A stretch of DNA of 64,000 bases from Triticum aestivum (lineage: Eukaryota; Streptophyta; Magnoliopsida; Poales; Poaceae), in the NCBI RefSeq assembly GCF_018294505.1, contig NC_057810.1, positions 202,316,773 through 202,380,772 on the forward strand, written 5' to 3'. Position numbers and translations under genes: made by a program. Position 1 is the first letter of the stretch. The number at the start of each line of letters is the position of its first letter. A model generated the notes under the pieces. That model ran no database searches. It worked only from the letters and a program-made list of their open reading frames with translations, and had not been told where the DNA came from. Positions 35,390 through 45,620 of the stretch are shown in pieces.

Positions 35390-36444
35390 CTATGAGCACC
35401 TTTGAGAAACTGAGACGACATGAAACAATAAGGCCGCGCTTGGGAGCTCTAGTTTATTTCAAAGCTGTATTAACATACACAATTGTAGTTTACTCGTCAT
35501 CGGACACAACGCATAAAATACAGGCGTAATGAAACCGAGGGCCCGAGGTCTGTAAGTAAAACCGGCGGGTTACGCGTGTAATTTGAGAATCCAGTGTATA
35601 TTTTACGAGCACTGCTATATGGATGACATTACCAGATGATACATGCATGACGTGAGTATCATGCCATCCATAGGCAAGGCTGAAACAACAGCTAACAGTT
35701 AGATTAGCAATCATCCGAGTGTCGTTCAGCGTTTTTATTGTGTGTGAAGTACTTCCGATATTTTACTAGTCGAAATACCAACATAGCGCCTTCGCCCGAG
35801 ACCATCTGCTTTAATTTACAAGCGTCAGTTTTACAAGCGGCTTTGGTTGAAAAACGACGATCCAATCACGGCCTAATATCATGAGTTGGTCGGAAGATCA
35901 TATGTTTCACGTCTAACCTACCCGACTTTTCGTATAGGCTATGAATGAAACATCAGACGATGAACTTCTTAAACACGGAAACAACAGAAGAGGATGATCT
36001 TCTTAACAAGCAAATCACTGGCATTAGATCAACATGCAAAACAATATGAAGCATTATTCTCAGGAGGCACGGTGAACATCTCGTGATGCCGCATGCCACA
36101 ACATTCCAAGCTCAACTTTGCAATCAAACTCAAGGCCTGGCATTACATAGACAATATTCAGAACAAACTCTTAACACAGGAATATCTCAGCAGAGTAATT
36201 ATTTACTTCTAAACTGAACACAGGAATAGGAAAAAACACTCGACACTGCTCACAGCAAGGGCCTCCCACTCAAAAATATCAAATGCATATCTTCTGGCTA
36301 ACATCAATGAGCAAATTTTGACAAGGTTTTCCAATTCCAATATATTAAACTAACGTCTTCTTGCTAACATCAATGATTACTTTGACAAGATTTTCCCATT
36401 CAAAATATGTAATGCCTATGATCGTGGAGTCCTGTCGTAGCTTC

Positions 36445-36636
36445 TTAAACTGCCAATGGTCTCTGCAGACTAGTCATGTCACCGGTGTCTAATAATACTC
36501 TGTAAAGCTTCTCGGTCATTCCTTTTGTAATGTAGCGCAAATAGTGACTGCTTCTTTTTGCAAAGTGGAACGACCAACTGGACCCAGTAATGCAGTAGTT
36601 TGCCTTGGACACATCGGCTCCTTTTGTGCAGTTCAA
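36445..36636 (-). CDS. Exon with NCTKG motif, longest copy of the repeated exon family
   Basis: The acceptor TTGATTTTAG is followed from 36636 by a 63-codon frame starting LNCTKGADVSKANYC, with WSFHFAKRSSHYL further on, and ending at TAA (36445-36447). The same start (x-N-C-T-K) after an acceptor recurs at 37440, 37917, 39918, 42003, 44675 and 44875. This copy has the longest open frame and may be the least decayed. The function is unknown and I recognise no domain. It could also be part of a non-coding RNA. Confidence 0.4.
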   Translation of the reverse strand: MNCTKGADVSKANYCITGSSWSFHFAKRSSHYLRYITKGMTEKLYRVLLDTGDMTSLQRPLAV

Positions 36637-36999
36637 CTAAAATCAAAGTCGGAATAAAACCGAGCTTTAATTTTGATATCCTTGTAAGCAACAATAGGTA
36701 TAAGGGAAACAATTACTAAGAAATAATGGTTGATGACTTTTACTCCCAGAAGAAAAGCATCTACTGATCTACTTTATCTTAATGGGAAACAAAGCAGGAC
36801 AGTAGCAATTCTCCATCTGTGTGATTCATTCATATTGAATGAGACATTATCTTAACAATGCCTTGTTTCAACATGTATAAAGAACGACAAAGCAGAAAAG
36901 TACCATTCCTAAAACAATGCAACTGATTCATTTTAACAGAGACATTATCTTAACAATACCATGGTTAAACATGTAGAAAGAACTACAAAGCAGGATAGT

Positions 37000-38115
37000 A
37001 CTATTCCTAACAAGTGTTCCAGTTTTGAACTAAGATTCAGTAGTTAATTAATTCTGAGTTGGTCCCATTTTTGTTCACTACTTAATGGGAAAAGATTAAC
37101 GAAAATCATAAACAGTTCCAGGGGAGAGTGGGCGCAACAATATTATGTGCTTCCATCTACTTATAAAGGGGGTGATGCATAGTTTGTTGTAACAAAGCAA
37201 CAAGCATCATGTCTGGGTTGGTCCCATTTTTGTTCACTACTTAATGGGAAAAGACAGCAATACAATAGCTTCAATTCAACATTTATTTAAAACAGTACCA
37301 ATACAACTAGCACAACATCTCAAAGCACACTGCACAATCGTGTGGATGGAGGCCTGTACTGACCTTTCATGAGACGGACAAGATAAAATACGAATCTGCC
37401 AACACGAATATGAAATCCAATCTCATTTTGTGCAGTTGCACTGAAATCAAGCAAAGTGTTTCTTGTAGCGAAGCAAATGTCGCAATAGCAACAAGTTGAA
37501 TAGATATCCCTGTTTAAACAGAGGCAAAAAGGAATCAATTACTGGCTAATAAAGGAGGATGAAACATGCAGCCACAAAAATGGTAATCCCGCCAATCCCT
37601 AACAAGTGTTGCAGTTTTGAAATAAGATTCAGTAGTTAATTTTGAGAGTGGCATCAATTACTGGCTTATAAAGGGGTGATGCTGAATTTGTTGTAACAAA
37701 GCAACAAGCATCATGTCTGGGTTGGTCCCATTTTTGTTCACTACTTAACGGGAAAAGAGAGCAATACAATAGCTTCAATTCAACATTTATTTAAAACAGT
37801 ACCAAAACAAGTACAACATCTCAAAGCACACTACACATCATGTGGATGAGACCAAGATTTTAAACAACTCGCCACGAAGACTGGAAACAAATCTCGATCT
37901 CCTTTTGTGCAGTTCCACCAAAATTAAGCAAAGTCACTGGTGTGACATTCAAGTTGAAATGCACAAAACACTCTTAAAACATAAGTGTTTCGAGTAGCGA
38001 AGCAAAATGTCGCAATAGCAACAAGTTGAATCGATACCCCTGTTTTAACAGAGGCAAAAAAGGAAACAATTACTTGCCGACAAAGGAGGATGAAACAAAC
38101 GGTGACAGAAAGAAG
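37000..38115 (-). repeat. ~500-bp tandem duplication containing two NCTK exon copies
   Basis: Two collinear blocks (about 37010-37575 and 37595-38110) share AACAAGCATCATGTCTGGG (37200 and 37704), CAATACAATAGCTTCAATTC and GTCGCAATAGCAACAAGTTG. The exon copy in the left block (37440-37364) has acceptor TTTCAG and donor AAAG|GTCAG but a stop five codons in. The copy in the right block (37917) has lost its acceptor (TTTTGG). Both look decayed. Confidence 0.7.
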
Positions 38116-38728
38116 CATCTAACTTATCTTGGATGATAAACAAAGTAGTATAGTAGCATTTCTAAAATGGTTGCATTTATTCATATTAACAGAGACATTC
38201 TCTTGAAACAACATTTGTTAAAAAATGTAATTTACTTTGAACAGTGGCATTGCCTCAATTTTCCACCGGCATTCTTAGAGTAACAACAGCAAAATAGCTC
38301 TATGGGACATGCCAGCACCATGTCCGTCCACACGTATAAATGGGTGACGCAGAGTATGTAGCCAAGCAGCATATATGCGTTGGTCCCATATTTGTTCTCT
38401 TTGAACCTTTTTCCTATATGAGGGTAGCAAATCTAGTCCTGCACAAACTACCGGATCCCCAGTTTCTTTCCCTTTTCAACAAAGAGATCGGTTCCTTACA
38501 GATGTGTGTACTGGGTTACCCCCTTTTTCCCTTTTCGACCTACAAAGCGGCTGGATAGCCAGTCTATACTACTTTCCGCCCCTCCTTTCCTCATTGAACC
38601 ACGTCCTAGATTCTTGCTACAACCCACCGCACCCTTCTTTCCTTTTTGAACCAAGACCTAGATTCGACTACAGATCAAAAAAGATCCACATGCAGCTAGA
38701 GTAATGACGGTTTCAAAGAAACTTATAC

Positions 38729-39150
38729 CTTAGGGTCGTCGGGATGTGGCAAGGCGTGCGGCGGGAGGCCGGATCTGCCCACACTACGTACGACAGCGAG
38801 GAAGAAGGGGTCGGTGGCCCTCCCGCATAGGCGCTGGGTGAAAGAGAACAGCGCAGCCGGCAGTGGATTGCCTCCCTCGCCGAAGGCAATAGAGTGAATG
38901 CTGCACCTCCTCCCCTTCCCGGTGCGACGGGATACAGACGCCTCCTTCATCAGCTGCGGGTGAGAGAGAGACAAGAGGCCAATGCAGTCTCGTTTAGATC
39001 TGGTGAAGAGAGGGTGAGATACTGCGAATATAGCAAACCCTAGCAAATGAACGCTGAGCCTCCAGCATGTAACATATATGTAGTGCGGCGAGCGTGTGGA
39101 GAGTGCAAACCGTAGCGAACAAGTGCTGAGGCTCCTGCTTATATATATAC
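38729..39150 (-). other. Promoter and first-exon-like unit B
   Basis: TATA box (TATATATAA) at 39139-39149 on the minus strand; block open to the donor AAG|GTATAA after 38729. A frame includes MKEASVSRRTGKGRR and RSGLPPHALPHPDDPK. The end aligns with units D and E (ACATCCCGACGACC before the donor), and GGCTCCTGCT near the TATA box is shared with unit D. Confidence 0.5.
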
Positions 39151-40079
39151 TACTACTATAGTACGGACTGAGCTCTTCCTGGTCGCACTTCCTGTCCTTC
39201 ACGTGTGGTACACTACCCTCCCTTAAGTGAACAACCACACATGCACCAAATTACATGTGAGAGTGTGTACAAATAAAGAATTTTAATTTCAATTATCGGA
39301 AAGGTTTGAGAGTATTACAAAGTTTGACTTCAGTCAAATCTAATATGCGGAGTAAATAAAAATGGAGGGGTACTACGTCCATCCAGGTTTTTAGTCCACA
39401 CCATTTTTTAAATCAAAGTTAATAGCTGGACAAATAAAATTACAGGGGAGCTGGAGACAAAGTTGTGAGAGGCTTAGAAATCAATACAAAACTTATGCTC
39501 TTAGTACCAACGTCGATCCTTCTTCAAGGAAACATTTGGTTCATAGCCAATTGTGTGATAAAATTGCACCAACGTGAAAGACGACTGCGTCTCCAACGCA
39601 ACCAAGGTGAACTGACGAAGGATATCATCTTTGTGCGTAACAAGCAAAGAGCACTGATGGAAGACAGCTTGTTTTTCATTGAAAATCGATCAGCTTCACC
39701 AGCCGACGCAACCATGAGGCGCAACCATGAGCATCGATAGGTCATCGTGGTGATGCATCATCCATTTGGCATCAAGTTTGGGTGAGGCACCTATGAAGTT
39801 CGACAAATCCTCACTGTGGTCTGTTTCTTCTTAGTAATCAAGCTCGAGGAAGGAAGAACCACATGGCAGAGGACAATGAGGCAGAACAACAATGGCCATG
39901 CAATTTTGTGCAGTTCCACTAAAATTGAGGAAGACATGCCCGAGTATGGAGACACGCATCGATGTTTCCAAAAATATAAAAAAGGGTTAGCAACGACATC
40001 TCAATTGTCAATAAGAATTAATGAAAAGTACACCAACAAACAGAAGCATCATACTTATTTTGATGGGAACTAAACCAGG
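39151..40079. other. Intergenic with MITE remnants and one NCTK exon copy (39918)
   Basis: 39290-39440 has AT-rich MITE-like pieces (GGAGGGGTACTACGTCC). At 39918 the minus strand reads TCAATTTTAG|TGGAACTGCAC with a frame of about 23 codons to a stop. There is no other gene-like signal. Confidence 0.4.
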
Positions 40080-40369
40080 ATACCCGAGAAAAAAACCATT
40101 TCTTCATTTAACCAGTGATAGTACTACCACCATATGGACAATGACCGCACAACGACCATGTACTTTTTTCGAAATAACATGTATACCTCCACCGAGGCAT
40201 AAATCAGGACAACTTTTGGAGTGGCATTTCCTCTATAATAGTACTAGTAGGTGATGCTGGACCAGCCGACGAACCCTAGCTACTATGCATGGGGAGCTGG
40301 GGAGTAGTCGCATAGAGAAAAACCCGCACGCAGCGACCGGGGGAGCTGGACCAGTACAAGAAGTTATAC

Positions 40370-40710
40370 CTCAGGTGGGCGAGATGTCGTTTAGGCGGGC
40401 GGGCGGGATCTGCCCACACGACGGCAGCGAACAAGGGCGCGGAGGATCTTCATCCGCGCCAGCGCCGGCTTCGAGAGGACGGTGCGCATCGGCTTCCTCC
40501 GTCGCCGACGGCGACAATGTCAACCCTGCACCTCCTCACCTCCCACAGCGGACGGGATTCGGCCGGATCTATGACCATCGGTGAGGAGAGAGATAGAGTG
40601 GACACTGTCATCTTGTTTTGATATGGAGAGGGTGAGAGAGAGACGCGATCTATCAAACAAGAGGCTATAATGGAGTAAAAAAATCTCTCCATACAGTGGT
40701 TTTAAATAGA
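40370..40710 (-). other. Promoter and first-exon-like unit C
   Basis: TATA-like element at 40701-40710; block open to donor GAG|GTATAA after 40370; translation includes VIDPAESRPLWEVRR and APLFAAVVWADPARPPKR. It is nearly identical to unit A at the 3' part of the block, so the two copies retained similar peptides for a time. Confidence 0.5.
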
Positions 40711-40761
40711 ACACACGCATTCCCGGAAAAAAGAAACGAAAACGGGCAGACAATATTTTAA

Positions 40762-40945
40762 GGGTCTGTCTAGAACACATCTAGATGTGACATAGTTATG
40801 TCACATCTAAGTTGATGTCCACTATGTTTGTGGCCTATTTTTTTTTTGTCCTGGTTTTTTTGTTTCTTGTTGCTACATTATATACTTGTGGGAGCTTAGA
40901 TGTGATATCCTTAAATAACATCTAGATGTTAATTAGACAAACTGA
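40762..40945. mobile_element. MITE-like insertion, ~184 bp
   Basis: Present in copy C, absent in copy A at the same point, so a real insertion (or a clean loss). The ends form imperfect inverted repeats: GGGTCTGTCTAG...CATCTAGATGT and the complement of ACATCTAGATGTTAATTAGACAAACTGA. An internal palindrome ATCTAGATGTGACATA/TATGTCACATCT is also seen. Flanks ATATTTTAA and ATTTTCTAA suggest an 8-9 bp, Mutator-like target duplication with changes. Confidence 0.65.
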
Positions 40946-41150
40946 TTTTCTAACGTACCAAGAAAGAAAACTCGATCAAAAACACGCCCCCGCTTCCAGG
41001 TCGCGAGAGTCGTCGTGCACACACACATAGACATAGACATGCATATCCGTGTTTACATAAAATTCCATTTCCATCACCATCTCCAATCATATATGTCCAA
41101 CTGGCACATTATTTACGTTGTTAATTATATACGTAGCAATATTAACGTAC

Positions 41151-42190
41151 ATCATCTCTTGTTTGCGCAGGTCCGGACCGCTACCATGGCCGGTCCTAAC
41201 CAACCCGAACCCTCTTCATCACCCGCGTGTGCTTCCTGCCCGAAACGGTCAGTGCCCATTCAAGCCTGGACAGAGCGGACGCGACCTCTCACTGGCGCTG
41301 GCATTGAAGCGGTGCGCCGGTCGAGAGATCGTCGCCCGCGTCACTTCCGGGTGCACGCGGCTGCTCCGCTTTCAAAGGTCGCAATAGCCGGCTACAACAT
41401 GCATGTAAAAAGTTCTTGGGAGTCCGTGCTACAGCTAGCTATCCTCCCCCAACTCGTCAATATCTTCTAGTAGTGCTAGTACTCCATGGCGCGGTCCATC
41501 GACAAGCAGGTGGGAAAGTTATCGTATACTACTCAGTTTGCAGTGAGTGGCATGCCAAGCGACCGTGTGGGGTCGAGCCGTGGAGGAGGGTGAGATACGA
41601 ACACGACAGACATGATTTAAACGTTGGTTTTGCTCGATGGGGCGATCCAACGAAACAAAACTTTGGTTTCTCTCCGTTTCCATTTTTTCTTCGGTAAAAC
41701 GGAAACTTTCCACTCCATTTTCATTCCTATTCCAAGGTTGCCCCGTTACAACATTCCATCAAATACAAAGGAAAACTAACACGCATGCTGATGCATCGCA
41801 ATGATTCACAGATCACAGCCAATATTTACTTCACAACTAAAGAAAAAAGTTGTGAGAGCGTGTACGAAAGAAAAACTATTGATGGGGTCACTACGAATTA
41901 AACCCTAAACCCTAAACATGATTTAATTTCCTGGCCAGGTAGAACCTGTCGAAGGAAAGACGGCTGGCACCCTCGGATCATACGATGCTTTTGTGCAATT
42001 CCACTAAAATCAACCTGAGCATCCCTGATGGCAAAGATATTGAAGAAGTGTGATTAGAATAATAGTACTGGCACTAGTTCATGAGACATAAACTCAACAC
42101 ATATAGAAGCCGGTATAAGTAGAGAAAGATCGACATGGAGATGGAGCTACGGCAGTGGAGCAAGACGGCTCCAAAAGGAAGATTGACTAT
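41151..42190 (-). other. GC-rich block and NCTK exon copy (42003-41946)
   Basis: 41160-41470 is GC-rich with a CATTGAAGCGG motif also found near 5653, and no firm gene. On the minus strand an exon copy (acceptor GATTTTAG, start 42003, donor ACAG|GTTCT after 41946) reads WNCTKASYDPRVPAVFPST in phase 0. That is the phase left by unit D's donor, so D plus this exon would join in frame. Confidence 0.45.
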
Positions 42191-42192
42191 AC

Positions 42193-42430
42193 CTGGGACG
42201 TCGGGCTGTAGCTAGAAGGGCGGTTGGGACGCGGCATCGGCCCATACTGCGGTGACCCACGATTGGGATGCACCGACTGTGGGTTTTCTCCCTCGCTGAT
42301 GTCGACCGTGTCTACGGAGAACATTGTTCCCTTCCCCCAGCTGCTGGATCAGGCCCGTCGTTCTATGCTTGCGAAGAGAGCAACCTAAGAAAGCAGCCTT
42401 GTAGCTTTGGCTCCTGCTAGTGTATATATA
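42193..42430 (-). CDS. Promoter and first exon of unit D, best coding candidate of the family
   Basis: TATA box TATATATACA on the minus strand at 42421-42430. ATG at 42324 opens MFSVDTVDISEGENP and stays open for 44 codons to the donor CAG|GTATAG after 42193. The next acceptor (42003) continues in the same phase. ATG to donor is short, without a signal peptide, and rich in Pro/Ser. I do not recognise the protein. Of the five units it is the only one in which TATA box, ATG, donor and next exon phase all agree. Confidence 0.45.
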
Positions 42431-43459
42431 GTGGTTTTATTTTTCTCTCCATATCAACCATTTTATATTGCATACATGTCATTCAAGAGTGAAATGATGG
42501 TTGCTTCTTCCGACTAACTTACTGTGTGATTTGACTGCTCGTTAGTGGCCCCTACACGTACTCCCCCTACGTGTATGCAATAGTCACACGTATACATGGA
42601 TGCAAAAACGCGCGCGACGCCCTAATGCATGCATGTCCAAGCACACGATGGAACACACACGGTCACACTCAAATGCTCAACCTACACGTGCATGCACATA
42701 CATACTCAGTCAGGGTGAGCTAGTGACCGTATAAACACCGGAAAATAAATATATTGAGCGCAATGAGCGTATTATGAAGTCCAATGACCAGTGTCTTGGC
42801 TGATCGTCCTAAGAATGCTTATATATGAATAAATCTCTCTCATTTACCCACAAAAAAGATTAAGCCATATTAACCGGAAAGGAGGGAGTATGGACTAGCA
42901 CTACTTTTTGGTGTGTCCTGTCAACTCGCAGAACGAGGAGAAGCTTGCAGGACAAGGTGAAGCTCACTTACGCCTTTTGACTAATGCAACCTACCCTCGG
43001 TGGACATGCATCAGTCCATTCGGTGTCAGATTGTCAGAGGCATACACTGTAGTACCCAACATGCGGAGTACCATCATTGTTCGACTTCACGAAGAGGCGA
43101 AGAGCCAAGCGCAGTAGTACGAGTAGTACTACTACTAGAACCGCATGGTGGAGCGTCTGTACTCTTATTTTTTATCTCTGATAAAGTACACGTTTATTCC
43201 GGAGAAGGGCGGAAAACGGCAGCCCAACATGTAATGAATGATATCGATCAACCAACCATGCTCGAATATATCTTGGCCTCCATGCGAGCCCGTCTGTGTG
43301 TTCTCGCTCCTCGTCTCTCTCAAGGAACGGCGGGTTGGCTCTTTGCCGTCAATTGAGATCGGTTTGCTCACACTCCTGTCCCACATGTCAGTGATATGCC
43401 AAGAGGAGGTGCGTTGACCGACTGGCCATACGCGTACTTGGTTTTGCATCTTCATACTA
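42431..43459. other. Intergenic
   Basis: No gene supported. 42600-42860 ends in AATAAATCTCTCTCATTTACCCACAAAAAA-like sequence, possibly a non-LTR retroelement tail. Small frames at 42908-43356 lack homology. Confidence 0.4.
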
Positions 43460-43826
43460 CTCCTCCCTCCGTCATAGTTTACCGGGCGTGCTTCATTATG
43501 ATGCATTTCTCTCAATGCATTTCCACCACCAGAGAGACTTTAGATGCGTTTGGTTTAATGCTCAATTAATTAGGGTGTGGTAACCGCAATCAAGTCCACA
43601 ATTTTCTCTCCATGTACTCTGTACTACTACAGAGTGGAGTAAGTGCATGCATGTGTGTACCCGGGGTGGAAGCACTGCATGCATGTGTGTACACATTATT
43701 CCCTTTAGTAATAGACACTGTGCTATAACTACCAATGCTATTTTTTAGGCCGATCGCTAGTCGCCTTGGTCCCACAGATTTTTTTCTTTTTTCTGAAGTG
43801 CGCTGTATAAACAGTGACGGATGGAG
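43460..43826. mobile_element. Stowaway-like MITE, ~367 bp
   Basis: Flanked by TA dinucleotides. The left end CTCCTCCCTCCGTCATAGTTT and the complement of the right end (CTCCATCCGTCACTGTTT) are inverted repeats. The middle is unusually long for Stowaway and has a TGCATGCATGTGTGTAC repeat at 43640-43690, so a nested insertion is possible. Confidence 0.55.
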
Positions 43827-43978
43827 TAGTATGAGCGGATTCAAAGAAGAGCGTATTGATGGTTGCTTCTTTAGAGAAACTTACAGTGGGAAATGTTGGG
43901 CTTATGATTTGACTGCTCATTACTCACTATTAATGCAGCACAACGACCGGGCTGAGTCTCCCATGTGGTTGTGCACTA

Positions 43979-44192
43979 CCCCCTCGGTTCTTAAAGATAC
44001 TCCAGAGTATTTGTCTTTATAGAGATTTCAACGAGTGACTACTCAAATATTTTTTTAGAGATTTCAAATGGACTGGCACATACGGATGTATATATACATA
44101 TTTTAGAGTGTAGATTCACTCATTTTGCTCCGTATGTAGTCACTTGTTGAAATCTCTAGAAAGACAAATAGAATATTTAGGAACAGAGGGAG
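43979..44192. mobile_element. Stowaway MITE, 214 bp
   Basis: TA flanks at 43977-43978 and 44193-44194. Left end CCCCCTCGGTTCTTAAAGATA, right end AGACAAATAGAATATTTAGGAACAGAGGGAG; the interior carries the common Triticeae AGAGATTTCAA/ACTCATTTTGCTCCGTATG motifs. Confidence 0.8.
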
Positions 44193-44280
44193 TACACATA
44201 CGAAGCAAAATGAGTGAATCTACACTCTAAAATATGCCCATTTGAATTTGTAAAAAGACAAATATTTAGGTATGGAGGAG
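44193..44280. mobile_element. Truncated second Stowaway copy
   Basis: Repeats the ACGAAGCAAAATGAGTGAATC half and ends AAAGACAAATATTTAGGTATGGAGGAG before TA at 44281. It is a half-copy fused directly to the preceding MITE. Confidence 0.7.
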
Positions 44281-45190
44281 TATAATTTTATGCATGGCAC
44301 ATGGACCCAGATGATGAAGAGGCTTCTGGCAATGCTATCAAGCTTCCATCATTTGTTTACATAATTGACGTACTATACAAATAATTTTCCAGCGACATGA
44401 AATTATACAATGGTGTGAGCTTTCAGCTCTTGTTTCGCGTGTCTTGCCATCGATGCTCTTTCGGAAACAATAAAAAACTAACTTCCTTGCTAATGCATGT
44501 CAATTATTAGCTGATTAGAGCTAAAGACAGAGTTGTGAGAAGGTGTTAAATTAAAATTGATCCATGCTTTCATTGGCAGCAACGTCCCCCCAGCTCTGTC
44601 TAAATCAACAAGGCATGTTGGGAAAAAAGTTGTTGTCTGGAGCATGCAACATTCCGATCATTTTGTGCAGTTCCACTAAGATAGAGTTGAGCGTCCCTGT
44701 TCCAAAGATATTAAGTGTGATTACGGTAATAGAGGACTGCTGATGAAACAATAAACACACAAATAGAAGCCGGTCACCTTTGCAGTCTCTCTTAAGACTA
44801 ACTAGTTGGAGAAGATTAGGCTCGGAGTTGGACGAGGAGGATAGAGCAAAACCAATCTCCCTTTGTGCAGTCGCACTGAAATGTAGAGACGTTGCCCGTT
44901 TGACATTTTAGTACAACTGCACAAAACACTCTTAAGAAAAAAGTGATTTGTGCAGTTCACCGAAAGGTCGCAATAGCAACGAGGTTAAATGGATAGCCCT
45001 GTTTGCAAAAAAGAGGTAGAAAGGAAACAATTACTGGCCAATAATAGTTGATGACACATGCGGCGACAAAAAAGAAGCATACTCCTTGTCCTAAGGGAAG
45101 ATAACAACACGGTTGTGTTTGTCTAAAACAGTGTGAGGACGAGAATGCAATATGGAAAGTACGCCGAACAAGCTACGTTTTGGGCAAAGA
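44281..45190 (-). other. NCTK exon copies at 44675 and 44875-44778 and a hairpin
   Basis: On the minus strand acceptors TCTTAG|TGGAACTGC (44675) and TTTCAG|TGCGACTGC (44875) precede exon copies. The first has a stop after WNCTK; the second reads CDCTKGDWFCSIL and has a donor AAG|GTGACC after 44778, although the frame stops first. A further copy near 44957 lacks the AG. An inverted copy at 44915-44931 forms a hairpin with it. Confidence 0.45.
44915..44957. repeat. Inverted repeat (hairpin) made from the NCTK exon boundary
   Basis: AACTGCACAAAACACTC at 44915-44931 and the complement of AAGTGATTTGTGCAGTT at 44941-44957 match at 15 of 17 positions, with a ~9-base loop. In RNA this could fold into a short stem. 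Confidence 0.65.
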
Positions 45191-45255
45191 ACTATGGAAG
45201 ATCCACATGCAGCGACGTGGGAAGATGGGCAGTGGAGCAAGGCCGGAGGGGATAC

Positions 45256-45620
45256 CTGGAGGTCATCGGGATGTAACTAGGTGAGCGGCTGCGGGCAGAA
45301 TCTATGAGCAGGTGGCGTACGCCCTGCCATGCTGGAGCTTGGTCAGAGCGAATGGCATGTACCGCAGATCGGGGCGTGCTGCCTCGGCACCGTCGAACGG
45401 AGAAACGATGCACTTCCTCCCTTTCCCCTGGCAGACGGGATGCAGCCGGATCAGTGACTAACGGTGAGAGAGAGAGAGAGGCCACCGCACTCCCTTTCCC
45501 CCGGCGAATGGGATGCGGCCGGATAAGTGACCAACGGTGAGAGAGAGAGAGCCCACCATAGCCTTGTGTGAGATACTCTAAAGAGCGACAAACCAGGCAG
45601 GCATGCTCCATTGTATATAG
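45256..45620 (-). other. Promoter and first-exon-like unit E
   Basis: TATA-like CTATATAC at 45613-45620; GA-rich leader; two internal repeats of ATCCGGC(C/T)GCATCCC; frame with VTDPAASRLPGERE and SYIPMTSR to a donor CAG|GTATCC after 45256. GATCCACATGCAG just downstream (45200) is shared with unit B, and weakly with D. This is the most upstream unit. Confidence 0.5.

Larger units (their letters stand above)
40080..41150 (-). repeat. Duplicated segment, copy C (paralogue of 19779-20670)
   Basis: Collinear with copy A, including the TATA-like TTTAAATAGA (40701-40710), the first-exon block and the CACACACATAGACATAGACATG region. Relative to copy A it has gained an insertion at 40762-40945. Homology continues to the sequence next to which the CACTA inserted in copy A. 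Confidence 0.8.

Noticed and set aside
41160..41470. Plus-strand frame MAGPNQPEPSSSPACASCP as a gene
   Set aside because: Preceded by an acceptor-like GCAG, but there is no upstream exon or domain, and part of the block resembles a GC-rich repeat near 5650.
41898..41918. Telomere-like AAACCCTAAACCCTAAAC
   Set aside because: Only two to three units; too short to be an interstitial telomere and common by chance in AT-rich plant DNA.
42720..42890. Possible SINE or LINE 3' tail (AATAAATCTCTCTCATTTACCC plus A-run)
   Set aside because: No internal polymerase III boxes or RT remnants were recognised, and the tail alone is not enough.
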